Shown: positions 30,981 to 42,519 of the stretch, one piece after another
Layout of the letters: each line of letters begins with the position of its first letter
Numbering within the stretch: the stretch's first letter is position 1
From: Ursus arctos
Lineage: Eukaryota; Chordata; Mammalia; Carnivora; Ursidae
Assembly (NCBI RefSeq): GCF_023065955.2
Contig: NW_026623056.1
Location: 83,017,256 to 83,081,255, forward strand
Direction: 5' to 3'
Length of the DNA stretch: 64,000 nt
Position numbers and translations under genes: made by a program
Notes under the pieces: generated by a model
The model's database searches: none
Told to the model about the DNA's origin: nothing
What the model saw: the letters and a program-made list of their open reading frames with translations, nothing else

Positions 30981-31564
30981 CACTCTCCATTTTGTATTAT
31001 TTCCCTTCCCCTTTGGTCAGAACTGCCTGAGGCTGCCATTTCTTTCCTGGCAATTTGTCAGGAACATTCTGCCAAATATGAACAGCCTCGTCTACTTTAA
31101 AGATTCCTTTTGAATTTGAATCCGATCTCCAGAGACATGAGAAGCCTGCAGGTTTCGGTCTTTCTTGAGCTCACCTGAGGAAGAGATGGAACCGTAGGAG
31201 GGTCGGATGGAGCTCTTCGTGACAGGCCAGATTGGTGTAGTGCCTGGGCGTCTCCCCTGAGCGCGTGCTAGACAGGACCTGGCGGGGCCTGCTTCTTCCA
31301 AATGGTGGGACCCAGGACGTGCGACAGCAATGTCGCTGTTTTTCTTCATCAGTGGGAGTGGAAATGCATTTATTTCAGAGGAAATGCGTTTATTCATTCA
31401 TTTTATACATTCAAATAACTGAGGATTTCTTATGTGTTTAGAGGCTGAAAATGGTTTCTTTGTGTTCCCTTTCTCTTCTTTATTCTAAAGGATAATAGTT
31501 GCATCTAAAACCCCAAGTATAGAGCTGCTAGGGTTTCTGCAGCAAGGACTACCATCTAAAAAAC
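30981..31564. other. Unique sequence, no feature supported
   Basis: No repeat or gene recognised; a CpG-containing patch lies at 31240-31330. Confidence 0.4.
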
Positions 31565-31844
31565 ATTTTCCTCCAGTTTTATTGAGATCTAACTGACATG
31601 TAACGTTGTACTCATTCAGGTAGACATCGTAATGATTTGGTACACGTACCCAGTGATCACCACAGTATGCCCAGTTAACCTCCTCCTTCTCACATGGTTA
31701 AACTTCATTTCTTATGATGAGAACTTTTAAGACTACTCTCTTAGCAACTTTCAAATATATAATCCAGTCTTATTAACTAGAGTCACCATGCTATACATCA
31801 CATCCCCCGAACATCTATTTTATAATTAGAAGTTTGTGCCTTTT

Positions 31845-32221
31845 GGTTTTTTTTAAAGATTTTATTTATTTGAGGGGCGCCTGGGTGGCTCAGTCGTTAA
31901 GTGTCTGCCTTCGGCTCAGGGCGTGATCCCGGCGTTCTGGGATTGAGCCCCACATCAGGCTCCTCTGCTGGGAGCCTGCTTCTTCCTCTCCCACTCCCCC
32001 TGCTTGTGTTCCCTCTCTCGCTGGCTGTTTTTCTCTCTCTCAAATAAATAAATAAAATCTTTAAGATTTTATTTATTTGAGAGAGAGAGAGAAGAGAGTG
32101 CACGAGCATGGGGGGAGGGTCAGAGGGAGAAGCAGACTCCCCACTGAGTGGGGAGCCTGATGCAGGGCTTGATCCCAGGACCCAGGCAGACACTGAACTG
32201 ATTGAGCCACCCAGGTGCCCC
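31845..32221 (-). repeat. Carnivore SINE, itself split by another SINE
   Basis: The reversed outer SINE runs 31845-31874 and 32063-32221 (ends GAGCCACCCAGGTGCCCC). The TSD AGAAGTTTGTGCCTTTT / AGAAGTTTGTACCTTTT lies at 31828-31844 and 32222-32238, with one difference. Confidence 0.95.
31875..32062 (+). repeat. Bear-type SINE nested in a SINE
   Basis: GGGCGCCTGGGTGGCTCAGT with CGTTAAGTGTCTGCCTTCGG and GGGCGTGATCCCGGCGTTCT. The 19-bp TSD AAGATTTTATTTATTTGAG is perfect at 31856-31874 and 32063-32081, showing it inserted into the tail region of the older SINE. Confidence 0.97.
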
Positions 32222-32320
32222 AGAAGTTTGTACCTTTTCACCACCTTCACCCACTTTCCTCATCCTACCACCTCCCTCCTCTGGCAACCACCAGTTCTCT
32301 GTATCTCTGAGTTCAGTGTT

Positions 32321-32520
32321 TAATAATTTTTTCATTATTTTTATTTTTGAGAGAGAGAGAGAGAGGTGGGGGGAGGAGCAAAGGGAGAGGGAGAAAGAAT
32401 CTTAAGCAGGCTCCATGCCCAGGGAGGAGCCTGACTCAGCGCTCCTTCTCAGGACCCTGAGATCATCACCTGAGCTGAAATCAAGTCAGACGCTTAACCG
32501 ACTGAGCCACCCAGGCTGCC
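32321..32520 (-). repeat. Carnivore SINE inside L1
   Basis: Reversed copy with TTTTGAGAGAGAGAGAGAG, GGACCCTGAGATCATCACC and CCGACTGAGCCACCCAGG. The TSD CTGAGTTCAGTGTT / CTGAGTTCGGTGTT lies at 32307-32320 and 32521-32534. Confidence 0.96.
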
Positions 32521-33004
32521 CTGAGTTCGGTGTTCTTACATTCCACATATAAGGGAGTGAGATCATGCCCTGTTTGTCTTTCTCTGTCTGACTTACTTCA
32601 CTTCACATAATATCTCTAGCTCCCTCTGCATTGTCTCAAACGGCAGTATTTCCTTCTTTTTTTTATAGCTGAAAAAATGCTATGATGTGATTTTGTGTGT
32701 GTGTGTGACATTTTCTTTATCCATTCACCTGTCAATGGGCTTTTGGGTTGATTGCATGAGCTATTGCAACTAACGCTGCGGTGAACACGGGGCGTGTGTG
32801 CAGCTACTTCTTGGAGACCCTCATCTCATCCTTCAGATGTACACCAGAAGTGCAACGACTGCATTACATGGTAGTTCTATTTTTAGTTTTTTGAAGAAGC
32901 TCCATACTGTTTTCCCTAGTGGCTGCACCATGAGTAACATTTTAAAAAGTTGATCTAATTTCATGGCTTCTTAAAAGACATTTCATTGTTTCTGACTTTA
33001 GCGT

Positions 33005-33245
33005 AGGTCCTTTTTTTCTGTAAAGAACCAAATAGTAACTATCTTATGGTTTGGGGGCTCTGGCACAAGTGCTCAGCTCTGCCAGTGTAGCACAAAGGCG
33101 GCCACAGCAAGTGAGGGTGGGTCAATCCCAATGAAGCCCGATCTGGATTTCACATAATTTTCACAAAATACTTTATATGCGACCATTTAACAAATGTAAA
33201 TTCTTAGCTTGCAGCCCATACAAAAATAGGCAGTGGACCCTGGGA
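33005..33245. repeat. hAT-Charlie type non-autonomous DNA transposon
   Basis: TTTTTTTCTGTAAAGAACCA, AATAGTAACTATCTTATGG, CAGCTCTGCCAGTGTAGCAC and GAAGCCCGATCTGGATTTCA follow the familiar ...TTTTTCTGTAAAGGGCCAGATAGTAAATATTTT... consensus. Confidence 0.75.
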
Positions 33246-33700
33246 GGGCTCACATACTCTAAGGAATTGTTGCCCAGCTGAGAGGCAGGAAGGAAGGACA
33301 GACTTGGCTTCAGGAACAACTTTCTCCAGGGATCTCACAGGTTCCAAGAATCTCTCTGCCTCTTCTCTGTGTGTCTTCCTTCTCTCTGGCCACAAGCTGT
33401 AGTTTTCTTCATGGAGATAACTTGATCCCTGATGGCATGGAGCCTCATGACCCATTGCCATGGCCATGAAGACTTGCAGAGCTCACTCTGCCTCCCAGTT
33501 CTGCACCCCTTGGGGCCAGGAAGCACTGGTCCACTTGGGTCAGGATCTGACCCAGGAACAGACATCTGAGGCTGACAGAGGGGGGGAGGTAGGAACATGG
33601 CGGATCCCTTGCGACTTCTAGAGTATGAAGGGCAATCCCAGACACGTAGGAGTTTGGGGTGGACCAAGCAATAGCTGTGTCCCTCCAGAGCTTATAAAAC
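33246..33700. repeat. Possible old repeat, family not resolved
   Basis: TTCAGGAACAACTTTCTCCA, TTCCAAGAATCTCTCTGCCT and GGGTCAGGATCTGACCCAGG echo a widespread old mammalian repeat, but I cannot name it. Open frames on the minus strand here have no similarity. Confidence 0.3.
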
Positions 33701-33701
33701 A

Positions 33702-33702
<1 letters not shown>

Positions 33703-33740
<38 letters not shown>
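33703..33740 (+). repeat. (TG)n microsatellite
   Basis: Nineteen uninterrupted TG units. Confidence 0.98.
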
Positions 33741-33741
<1 letters not shown>

Positions 33742-34699
33742 TGGGTAAGACAAGACATCCAGACATTACAAATCTCCAAAGGATCTTTAAAACATGTGCT
33801 GGCCCAATAATTGCACACATCCCCTTTTAAGGACCCCTAGGAGTGATTAACAACATTATCAAGAAAAAACCAAACAGCTGTTTGAGGCAAGCCAACGAGG
33901 AAGACATGTTAACACATAATATTTTTTCATTTGCAAATTTTAACATTCCTCAGGGTTTGATAAGCATCTTTCACAGGAGAACTTTTTCTATCTCTGTACC
34001 CAATTTTGCTCTCATTGCAGAGAGAAAGTTTTAACGACTCCTGTTCTTCTCACAGGGAAGTTGCTGCTCTTTTCATGGCTTAACTAATGGCTTCTCAGCA
34101 AGATCAGAGCAGACGGGTCACCACAAACTCCCAAAGGTCTCGCTCTCAGATGAAGCCGAAGGGATGATAATACAGAAGAGGCTGGGCCGGGGCAGGCGGC
34201 CAGCCGGCCGTGTACCTGTTTTCAGCCTGTTTGCTTGTTAGTCTCTGGAAAAGCATGGGACCCCGCAGTCTAAGCAGAGGAACAAACCCACATGGACCAA
34301 ACGCTCTGCAACAAAAAGGCTGATGGTAGGAGTCTGTGCTCATCAGCCTTTCTAAACCTGCAGGTTTCCTCTTCCTCCTTTGCAGTGAATGGAATGCTGC
34401 CTGGATTCCTCAGTTGACCAGCAGGCCAGAAACAGGAACGCAAGGTGCTCACGGACCTGTCACAGTGTGGTCTGTCTCTACAAAAATCATCCGCAGCCAC
34501 TGTGGGGAAAAACTAGAATATTACCCAGACCAACCCATTCCAAAGCTAGCGGGTGCTGAAGGAAGCGGGTCAAACCCCATGTGAGGAGGGAGCAAATTGC
34601 CTTTGTGCCTACGGGGTAAGGAGGCACGTGCCACACACATCTGGGAAATCGCAACATTTGTCTTCTGCGTTCCCTTCATTCTCCTCTTGGCATCTCCTC
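33741..34699. other. Unique sequence, no feature supported
   Basis: A CpG-containing patch occurs at about 34190-34215 (GGCGGCCAGCCGGCCG). No repeat or gene recognised. Confidence 0.4.
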
Positions 34700-35155
34700 T
34701 CACTGTTGACATCCTCATTCATTCACCAAACATTACCTGAGGACCACGCATGTCAGAGACCCTCTTGGAGGGCCTGGGCTGGGTAAGAAGGATAAGATGA
34801 CTAAGAGGAGCTTACAGTCTAGGGAGATAATCACACATGTGGGCCAATAACTAGAGTTAAGTATTAAAGTATTAAAAGAAAGGAAGCCAATCAGGGTAGG
34901 CTTTAGAGAGGAGGTGACATTTGATAGAGGCCCTGAGGTATCCCTGAGCTTTGCCAGGTGCAGAAAAAGAAAGGCTATTTTAGGCAGAGGGAGTGGCAGG
35001 AGGTGAGAAAGATGGCAAGTTCTGGTGGGTAGAGAATTGGCAAGTAATTCAGGGATGAGACTCAGGGCACCCAGCAGGTGGTGACCCGAGAAAAGTCTGG
35101 AGGCAGGCTATACGGGGTCCTTGGCATGTATTAGGTGCTCGATTAATATGTATTC
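34700..35155 (+). repeat. Old interspersed repeat, family not resolved
   Basis: AGAGACCCTCTTGGAGGGCC, GGAGCTTACAGTCTAGGGAG, GGTAGGCTTTAGAGAGGAGG, TGACATTTGATAGAGGCCC and TAGGTGCTCGATTAATATG belong to the same widespread consensus as 16900-17350 and 59290-59530. Confidence 0.5.
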
Positions 35156-36309
35156 AAAGAAGAATAGCACCCGCACAGGAGTAAAAACAATAATGACAGT
35201 GAAAGTAACGGCTATTTACTGATGACCTACCTATTATTTCAGATTTATGAGGAATTGAGAGAGGAATAAAGAATGACACCAATTCAGCTATTACAGTGCA
35301 CTACATACTATCCACCTATCTATCCACCGTCTACCATCATAGCGATCCCGGATCGATCATCTATCATCTATCTATGAAACAGACAGTAAAGATTAAGAGC
35401 TAGTAAAAGGGAACTTCGGGCTTCTCAGCTCTTGAGTCCTTCTGTGATGCGATGACCATGGGGAAGAGGAGCGACGTCAAGCCATCTGTCCTTCCCATTC
35501 CAGCATCTGTTCTGGGGAGTGGTCACTCTGAAGATGGGACCAGGCTCCTGTGAGATGCTGAGGGCAGCATCTCAGGGCCAACTTTCCTCCCAGGGGTCCA
35601 GATAATGCCCATTCATGGACGTCCTCCTGCACAGTAAGGGCATGACCTCAGACAGAGTTCACCGAGCTGGCCTGGTCTGAGCCTTGACCCTTGTGTGAAG
35701 AGGGCATCGAGTTACCTGGCAAAGCATAGTGACTTTTTCAGAACAAGGGCTGAGTTAAGAGTACATATGTTAACACGGAGACCCTTAAAGATTTTGGGGG
35801 ATGAACAGCAGCGGGAGATGTCTATATGGATTTTCTAAGATGATCTTTTCACCTGTACTGAGGGTCAGGTCACTGCCCAGGGCACCATCATCTGGCAGGT
35901 CAGTGGGAGGGAGCTGCTTTCAACAATGCAGAGAAAGTGGGTAACAGACCCCTCTATGTTGCAGAAACTCTGTCTCTGCAGTAACGGGAGAGAAGACAGG
36001 AGGACTGAGCAGTAAGGAAGGAGGTGCCTGCTCGCATGCTTCAGGTAGGAGGGGGTTAGCACACAGAACAAACAGCATGCTCACCCTGCTCAGCAAACTT
36101 TCTGGTCTGCGGTCACCCAGGGAAGCTCCGCACACACTTCTCCACTGCATTGCCACAGTGTAGACATTTTTGGCACTCCCCAAACTACCTTCAGAGCCCT
36201 TTTATGAGTCATAAAAGCAAATGTGTCTCATTATAGTCATGTCTTATTTAGGACCCCAAATAATATAGCTCAGATTGGTCCCTACCTTATTCTCCAGACA
36301 AGGTTCAAC
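35156..36309. other. Mostly unique sequence with a degenerate CTAT tract
   Basis: 35305-35375 is a decayed (CTAT)n microsatellite containing CGGATCGATC. 35195-35250 may be a diverged MIR start (CGGCTATTTACTGATGACCT). No gene recognised. Confidence 0.4.
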
Positions 36310-36520
36310 CACAACACTTGTAATAGCTAACTTTTATTAATCTCTTCCATGTGCCAGGCTCTGTGCTGAGCACTTTGCCTCATTTAGTGCTCTCGGGAAC
36401 ACTAGGAAGAGTAAGCGATTGTTAGCTCCATTTTTTGGTGGGGAATCCGAAGCACAGATTTACCACTCCTGATTATAATCAAGAGAATGTGCCTTTGGCT
36501 CCACAGAGAATTTAGAAATA
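36310..36520 (-). repeat. MIR SINE
   Basis: Reversed MIR in order: TAATAGCTAACTTTTATTAA, CATGTGCCAGGCTCTGTGCT, GAGCACTTTGCCTCATTTAG, GTTAGCTCCATTTTTTGGTG, GGAATCCGAAGCACAGATTT. Confidence 0.92.
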
Positions 36521-36962
36521 GGAGCCCCACACTGCTTTAAGTCAATTCGATGCCAGCCCACTGAAATAAACACACACAAAGCCTCTCAAGCCTACCACCT
36601 GGAAGGGACAGCACCAACACGGAGCTTTGATCTGCACGCGGTAGGTGCACATATGTGGCTTTGGGAGTAAGGCAGCACGAGGAAATGGGCATCACGGCAA
36701 ATCCTGGCTCTGGTGAGGGCGATGGTGGAGGCATCTGGCTTTGGGGTGGCAGCAGTGACAGAAATCCCAACTCCAGTGTCCACCATGGTGAGTGCCATGT
36801 CTGTGTGTGCCCAGTGCGGCAGTCGTGAGATCCTTGTTCCGCAGTGTGACTGGGTTTCCTGGCCCCCAATCTTCTGGCCCTCCTAAAGACGGAACTCCCT
36901 ATGGAACCCTTTGATGAGAAGCTTTTCTCCGTAACTAGCTGAAGTAGGTTCTGCTGTTGTTG
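36521..36962. other. Unique sequence; 152-codon reverse frame not supported as a gene
   Basis: An open frame on the minus strand (36537-36995) runs into the adjacent SINE and has low-complexity proline/serine content. No domain was recognised. Confidence 0.4.
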
Positions 36963-36973
36963 AGAACCCCACT

Positions 36974-37121
36974 TAGGGGGGCCTGGGCAGCTCATTGGTT
37001 AAGTGTCCGACTCCTGATCTCAGCTCAGGTCTTGATCTCAGGGTTGTAAGTTCAAGCCCCGCATTGGGCTCCGCATTGGGTGTGGAGCCTACTTTACTTA
37101 AAAAAAAAAAAAAAAAAAAAA
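36974..37121 (+). repeat. Carnivore SINE (short, older type)
   Basis: GGGGGGCCTGGGCAGCTCAT, GGTTAAGTGTCCGACTCCTG, TTGATCTCAGGGTTGTAAG, then an A tail that is immediately followed by a second SINE. Together they share one outer TSD (36963-36973 and 37327-37336). Confidence 0.93.
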
Positions 37122-37122
37122 G

Positions 37123-37326
37123 AGGGGCACCTGGGTGGCGCAGTCGTTAAGCGTCTGCCTTCAGCTCAGGGCGTGATCCCAGCATTCTGGGATCGAGCCC
37201 CATGTCAGGCTTCTCCGCTGGGAGCCTGCTTCTTCCTCTCCCACTCCCCCTGCTTCTGTTCCCTCTCTCACTGGCTGTCTCTGTCATGTCAAATAAATAA
37301 AATCTTAAAAAAAAAAAAAAGAAAAA
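37123..37326 (+). repeat. Bear-type SINE inserted in the A tail of the preceding SINE
   Basis: GGGGCACCTGGGTGGCGCAG, CGTTAAGCGTCTGCCTTCAG, GGGCGTGATCCCAGCATTCT, ending in AATAAAATCTT plus A tail. The tail is followed by AGAACCCCGC, the second copy of the pair's outer TSD. Confidence 0.96.
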
Positions 37327-37509
37327 AGAACCCCGCCTGCATCTCCTGGATCCTATTCTCTGCCTATGTTAATTTCCTCATGTGCAAAATGGGAATTGAA
37401 GTAACACTCACCTCACAATTTTTTCACAAGGACTTTACGCGATTCTTTAAGGAAAGATCACTTTGCAGACTTCAAGTGACTGTATAAACATCAGTTATTT
37501 GGACTTAAG

Positions 37510-38135
37510 TTAATGGAAGCAATATGATGCTTCCACTGTGGGAAACAGTCTAGCAGTTCCTCAAAAAATTAAACATAGAATTATCATATGACCCAGCAAT
37601 TCTACTTCAGAAGAACTAAAGCAGAGACTTGGGTGGATATTTCACAATGTTTATAGCGGCACTATTCACAATAACCAAAAGGTGTTTGCGGACAACCCAA
37701 GTGTCCATTGACAGATGAGTGGATAAACCAAATGTGGTCTCTCCATACAATGGAGTAGTACTCAGCCTTAATAAGGAATGCAGTTCTGATGCGTGCTCCG
37801 ACACTCCTGAGCCTCGAAAACATGCTAAGTGAAAGAGACCAGACATGAACGGACAAATACCGTATGACTCTACTTACTTGAAGTACCTAGAATAGGCAAA
37901 TTCATAGAGACAGAAAGTAGAATAGAGGTTACAAGGGGTAGAGGGGGAGGGGATGGGGAGTTAGTGTTTACCGGCTAACGTTTCAGTTTGGGATGATGAG
38001 ATAGTTCCGGAGGCGGGTGGCGGTGATGGGTGTACTACAGTGTGAATGCACTTAATGCCACTGAATTCACACTTAAAAATAATGAAAACAGTAACTTTTA
38101 TATTATGTGTATTTTATCACAGTAAAAAAAAAAAT
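37510..38135 (+). repeat. L1 ORF2 end and 3'UTR
   Basis: Forward L1: GAATTATCATATGACCCAGC, TATAGCGGCACTATTCACAA, AACCCAAGTGTCCATTGACA, CCATACAATGGAGTAGTACT, ATGCTAAGTGAAAGAGACCA, GAATAGAGGTTACAAGGGG, ending TATTTTATCACAGTAAAAAA. The reading frame is disrupted. Confidence 0.95.
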
Positions 38136-38199
38136 CCCCCCAAAAAAAGAGAAGAAGAAATATCCTGATGATACACTAGATTTTCAGAAACTTTGGTAT

Positions 38200-38430
38200 C
38201 AGCTATTTTTCGTTTAGCAGATTGCAAAAAAAAAAAAAATCCATCAGTTTGGTAGCACATTCTGCTTGGCAGGCTGGGAGGAAACAAGGCATCCTTACCT
38301 ACGGCTGGTGGGAATGAAAAAGGGCATAACCCCCAGAGGGCAGTTGGGTGGTAGTTATTACACTAGCAAGTGTATCTACCCTTTGACCCAGCAGCTTGCA
38401 TAATTGAACCTAACTAATACACCTGTTACG
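38200..38430 (+). repeat. Second L1 fragment
   Basis: GGCTGGTGGGAATGAAAAAG, GTGTATCTACCCTTTGACCC and AGCAGCTTGCATAATTGAAC correspond to an ORF2 segment lying upstream of that in 37510-38135, so it is an independent or rearranged copy. Confidence 0.7.
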
Positions 38431-39634
38431 TCCCCACCTGTTCATATCTGGTCCCTCCATCCTCAATGCCACCCGTGGATATTGGTGGGAAAGAGATCTC
38501 AAAGAGGGGAATGAGTGCGTATGTGAACGTTGACATTTCTTCTTTCTCTATAGCTAAACATTGGCAAGATCATGTTTGTTTAGAAAGGTTTGCACAAGTC
38601 CTTTGTCATGAAGATTTCTGGGAAAGGTGATGGTGAACCTTGTTAAGGTGACTTTTTAGACACCAATTAAATGTCCTGATTCAAGGACTGCAGGGCGTGA
38701 AGAGAACTTGCAACAGCCTTGGGTGTATTGATCTGAGCAACTCATCAGGGATAGCTCCTTTGCTACGTGTGGTTACAAATGACCAAGCTTATGCTTTTGT
38801 ACCCTGTCTAGCCTAGATTTGCTTTCCCTGAGGAAATATGAAAGTTTCACTGGCCATTGCCTCTCCATCCCATATTTTATGTTCTGGAGGGGGGAAAACT
38901 CACAGTCAGAGAGAAAAGCAATTTTTCCTGTTGCTAATAAGCTATGTATGTGCAAAAGATTGGTTTCTAAATTTCTCCCAAAGATTCTGTGATTCAAAGT
39001 AAGGGATTTGGTAAACTGTAATGGATAATTGTACGAAATGAGAAATTAAAGGGGTTTGGAGTCTTTTATATATTTCAAGTTTAAAAACAATGTGGTCTCT
39101 GCATCATTAAAACTAAACTTTCACCTGCTACAAATTTCCTTCTTTGTTCCACAGGCTATTGTTTGTTTGGACAGAGAAGGAGGGAGGCTGTCAGGGGCGC
39201 TTCACATGGCACAAATGAGAGAAAAAACCAGCGGGGCCACAAGAGTTAATGAGAGAGTAGCTGCCGATCAGACGGTGGACTTGGACACACACAGTTTATC
39301 TTGAATTTAAAAAGTTTTCCAGTTGGTCATTGGTGGTCACAGCAAAAGGAATTACTTTTAGAAAATAAATATTGAATGACTCAAAATGTTTTACATAATT
39401 AGAGTCACACTTGTGTCATGACTTAAACTTCACATTTAAGTGAACAACCTGTACTTAGGATGTCTAGATCTTGATATGAGTTCCTGTACATATATTCTGA
39501 AAAATACATACAGAGATATGGCATTTATATCGATACACCTAAAAAATCAATTTCTTTCAAATAATAGGCAAGTATCACAGTTTCTCCCCCCCACACACGG
39601 AAATAAGACTTAATCCATTTGTTGCGGATCTAAT
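38431..39634. other. Unique sequence, no feature supported
   Basis: No repeat or gene recognised in about 1.2 kb. The 39340-39560 part is AT-rich. Confidence 0.4.
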
Positions 39635-39800
39635 ATGCCATGAGCCAATCTGTCAGATGGTTTTCCCACCCAATATTGTCTCATTTTATCTTTGGAACAA
39701 CCCTGCAGGTCAGGAATTATTCTTCCCATTTTATAGATACGGTAACTAAGGCTCAGAAGACAATACTGACTAACTACTGAGACAAATGTTTGAACCAGGG
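39635..39800 (-). repeat. MIR SINE fragment
   Basis: TTATCTTTGGAACAACCCTG, CAGGTCAGGAATTATTCTTC, CCATTTTATAGATACGGTAA, CTAAGGCTCAGAAGACAAT and GTTTGAACCAGGGAG give the reversed MIR order. Confidence 0.85.
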
Positions 39801-40322
39801 AGATGCATGGGAAGATGATGAGTCTCTGAGAAAGGCAAATAAAGTAAAAGGCTGAATTATTGAGAATACAGTGAACTGGTTTAGAAAGATGAGAAACGTT
39901 ACTCTCCCCCTGGAGTGGGGGCCAGTATCAGTGTAAGACATCGAAACACAGAAAGGTATTTAATATAGGGAATTGTGCTTCCATTAGTATAGAAGGGCTA
40001 GAGAAGGGGAAGGCAGAAGGCATTCACTAGGCATCAAGGTCACATCACAGCAGCTGAATCCAGAGGGGAGGAAATCGCCATCACCATCAGAACATGCTGG
40101 TCTGCAAAGCCAATGCCAGAGTGGAACAGGAAATCTGGCTGGCTCAATGCTTGCGTCTGGTGGACCCTACCCATTACACACCTTCTCCATAGCAAGAACA
40201 TCTGTGCCTCACCTCTGACTTGCAAATCGTGTGCAAATGCATCTGATTGGCAGGACCCACTTGCATCTAGCTCCCTTGTGGGACAGAGTCTGGGAAGTGC
40301 AGCTTAAGACTTCTAGTTTCTG
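39801..40322. other. Unique sequence, no feature supported
   Basis: No repeat or gene recognised. It ends with the target site of the next SINE. Confidence 0.4.
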
Positions 40323-40520
40323 GGGGCACCTGGGTGGCACAGCGGTTAAGCGTCTGCCTTCGGCTCAGGGCGTGATCCCGGCGTTATAGGATCGAGCCCC
40401 ACATCAGGCTTCTCCACTATGAGCCTGCTTCTTCCTCTCCCACTCCCCCTGCTTGTGTTCCCTCTCCCGCTGGCTGTCTCTATCTCTGTCGAATAAATAA
40501 ATAAAATCTTGAAAAAAAAA
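40323..40520 (+). repeat. Bear-type SINE (young subfamily)
   Basis: GGGGCACCTGGGTGGCACAG, GGGCGTGATCCCGGCGTTAT, CTATGAGCCTGCTTCTTCCT and A tail. The 17-bp TSD AAGACTTCTAGTTTCTG is perfect at 40306-40322 and 40521-40537. Confidence 0.98.
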
Positions 40521-40637
40521 AAGACTTCTAGTTTCTGAATATGTGGGAGCATCAAAAGAGGATGGGAGGAGGGTAATCTGAACTATGGTAACAAATGGAC
40601 CCCCCCACATTCAATGCCTTTAAGAATAAAAAGTTTT

Positions 40638-40800
40638 GAGGCACCTAGGTGGCTCAGTCAGTTGAGCATCTGACTCTTAATTTTGGCTTGGGTCATGGTC
40701 TCAGGGTCGTGCGATTGAGCTCTGCGTCAGATTCTGCACTGGGCGCAGAGTCTCCTTGTCTCTCTTTCTCTCTCAAATAAATAAATAAAATCTTAAAAAA
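40638..40800 (+). repeat. Carnivore SINE (older subfamily)
   Basis: GAGGCACCTAGGTGGCTCAG, TCAGTTGAGCATCTGACTCT, GGTCATGGTCTCAGGGTCG, then AATAAATAAATAAAATC and an A tail. A weak TSD (AATAAAAAGTTTT against AATAAAAAATTTA) flanks it. Confidence 0.94.
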
Positions 40801-40810
40801 AATAAAAAAT

Positions 40811-41536
40811 TTATTATTCAGGGGGTTGTCCGGGGCAGGGATCAGGTCAATGGCCCTGCTCCATACAGTCATGCAGGGACTCGGGCTGTTGATGGCTTTG
40901 CTGTCTTTAACATGGGGTTTCCAAGGCTGTCCTGGTGTTCATCGCCACGGTCAGCTTGAGGAAGGACACAGCATGGAGGAACATGTATGAGAAGTTTTTG
41001 TGGGGGTGCCTGGAAGCGGCAGCATCGTTTCTGTGTGCGTCCTGTTAGAAAGAACATAGTCTGGAGAAGTTGTAAGCTGGGCAGATATGTGCCTGGTGCC
41101 TCTTCTAAACTGGAACAATAAAATATGGATGTTAGGACAGCTGGCTGTCTCTTTTCATGGATGGAAAGGATGCCAATTTCCAACAGGTGATATCCAGCAA
41201 GGGGATAGTCTCTCTTGCCAATTTTTATTTCCATTATTGGCAGGTGCGATTTGGAGCGACATTAGCCCAGAAGGAGCCGCACGTCTCGTTATACAGGGAA
41301 CTGTGCATTTCCTCCCTTGCTCCTCACAAAGTTAAAAAGCACTTTCTGTGGTTGAGAATTAATGCATTCCGCTCTAGCTGTGTTTCCGCTCATGGGCAGT
41401 TGGGATGGTATTGCAAATTTAATTTCTCTTGTCAAAATAAAAAATCCCCTGTGCGAATCTGTTGTTATATTGTGTGTTTTGGTTTGTAAATTCACTATTG
41501 GAGTATTTCTCCTCACCCTTCACATACCCTCCAACA

Positions 41537-41537
<1 letters not shown>
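40811..41537. other. Unique sequence, no feature supported
   Basis: Overlapping open frames at 40869-41516 on both strands have no recognisable similarity. No repeat recognised. Confidence 0.4.

Positions 41538-41589
<52 letters not shown>
41538..41589 (+). repeat. (CA)n microsatellite
   Basis: About 26 CA units without interruption, so it is likely length-polymorphic. Confidence 0.98.
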
Positions 41590-41596
<7 letters not shown>

Positions 41597-41794
41597 GCCT
41601 GCAATTAGAGGTGCTGCCAACAGGTGGTAGTAGTGTACTGCTTAGACTAATGTTCTGCACTGAGGGCATGGTCTTAGAAATGAAACATAAATTTTAAACT
41701 GATTTTTAGAAAATAATGTAATTTTTACTAAAAAGACCCGTCCTTACAGACTATTACTAAACCCTATATTTTAAAAACTACCCTCCCCAGACCT

Positions 41795-42335
41795 ACATGT
41801 ACACATTCTTGGAAGTCAGATTAAATTTACTAACGCACAAGTGAAATCATGTCATATCTCCTAGGACTCTATTAAATTCAGGTTCTCTTCTCTAGTTTGA
41901 TCCTTAGTTATTCTTGCTCACAGTGTGACACTTACTGTGTCCTCTGGTCAAACTCCTAAAAATAGACTCAACTTCCTTTCTCCCACACTTTGGTCAAGAC
42001 ATGAGAATCTTCCAGCCTGAGAATCTTCCTCCTTCTCACATTTCAAGGACCAGTTCAAACACTGACTCCTCCACCATGCTTCCCATGACACTGTGGTATA
42101 AGGGAGCTCCCTTTCTATAAACTTTCTACCTCTCTTATGTATCAAGATCATTACTCTTCCCCTTGTGGTCAAGTTGTTTGTCAAGGTCTCATATTTTCCA
42201 ATAGATTGCAAGTCCCTGGAGGAAGGACCATATCTTCCTTATCTTTGTACCACTGGACAGCCCATATCTCTTTTCTGTGTTTCTAACAACTAAAATTAGT
42301 GTCATCAACAAATGAAGAAATAAGTGCATGGGTGA
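41795..42335 (+). repeat. L2 LINE 3' portion
   Basis: AGTGAAATCATGTCATATCT, AAGGACCAGTTCAAACACTG, CTCCTCCACCATGCTTCCC, GATTGCAAGTCCCTGGAGGA, AGGACCATATCTTCCTTATC and TTTGTACCACTGGACAGCCC follow L2 order to its end (AAATGAAGAAATAAGTGCAT). Confidence 0.85.
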
Positions 42336-42519
42336 ATTAAAACAATGCTTAGGGTACAAATTTGATACACTTATCTTTGGAACTCAATTTTTATCAGCCA
42401 TGGCTTAATCTAACCCAGTTCCCAGAACCAGTTTGCAATAATCCCAATTGCTGCTATTAGCAACTGACTTTGGGTAGAGAAATATTGGCAATTTTAATTT
42501 TTCGCTTGTCTTATTTCTA

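Larger units (their letters stand above)
31565..32940 (-). repeat. L1 3' region carrying three SINEs (nested)
   Basis: Reversed L1: CAGTTTTATTGAGATCTAAC, AATATATAATCCAGTCTTAT, [SINEs 31845-32221], TTTTCACCACCTTCACCC, [SINE 32321-32520], AGGGAGTGAGATCATGCCCT, TTATCCATTCACCTGTCAAT, ACGCTGCGGTGAACACGG, CCATACTGTTTTCCCTAGTG. The host sequence continues directly across each insert. Confidence 0.93.

Noticed and set aside
36537..36995. 152-codon reverse open frame
   Set aside because: It extends into a SINE and is low complexity.
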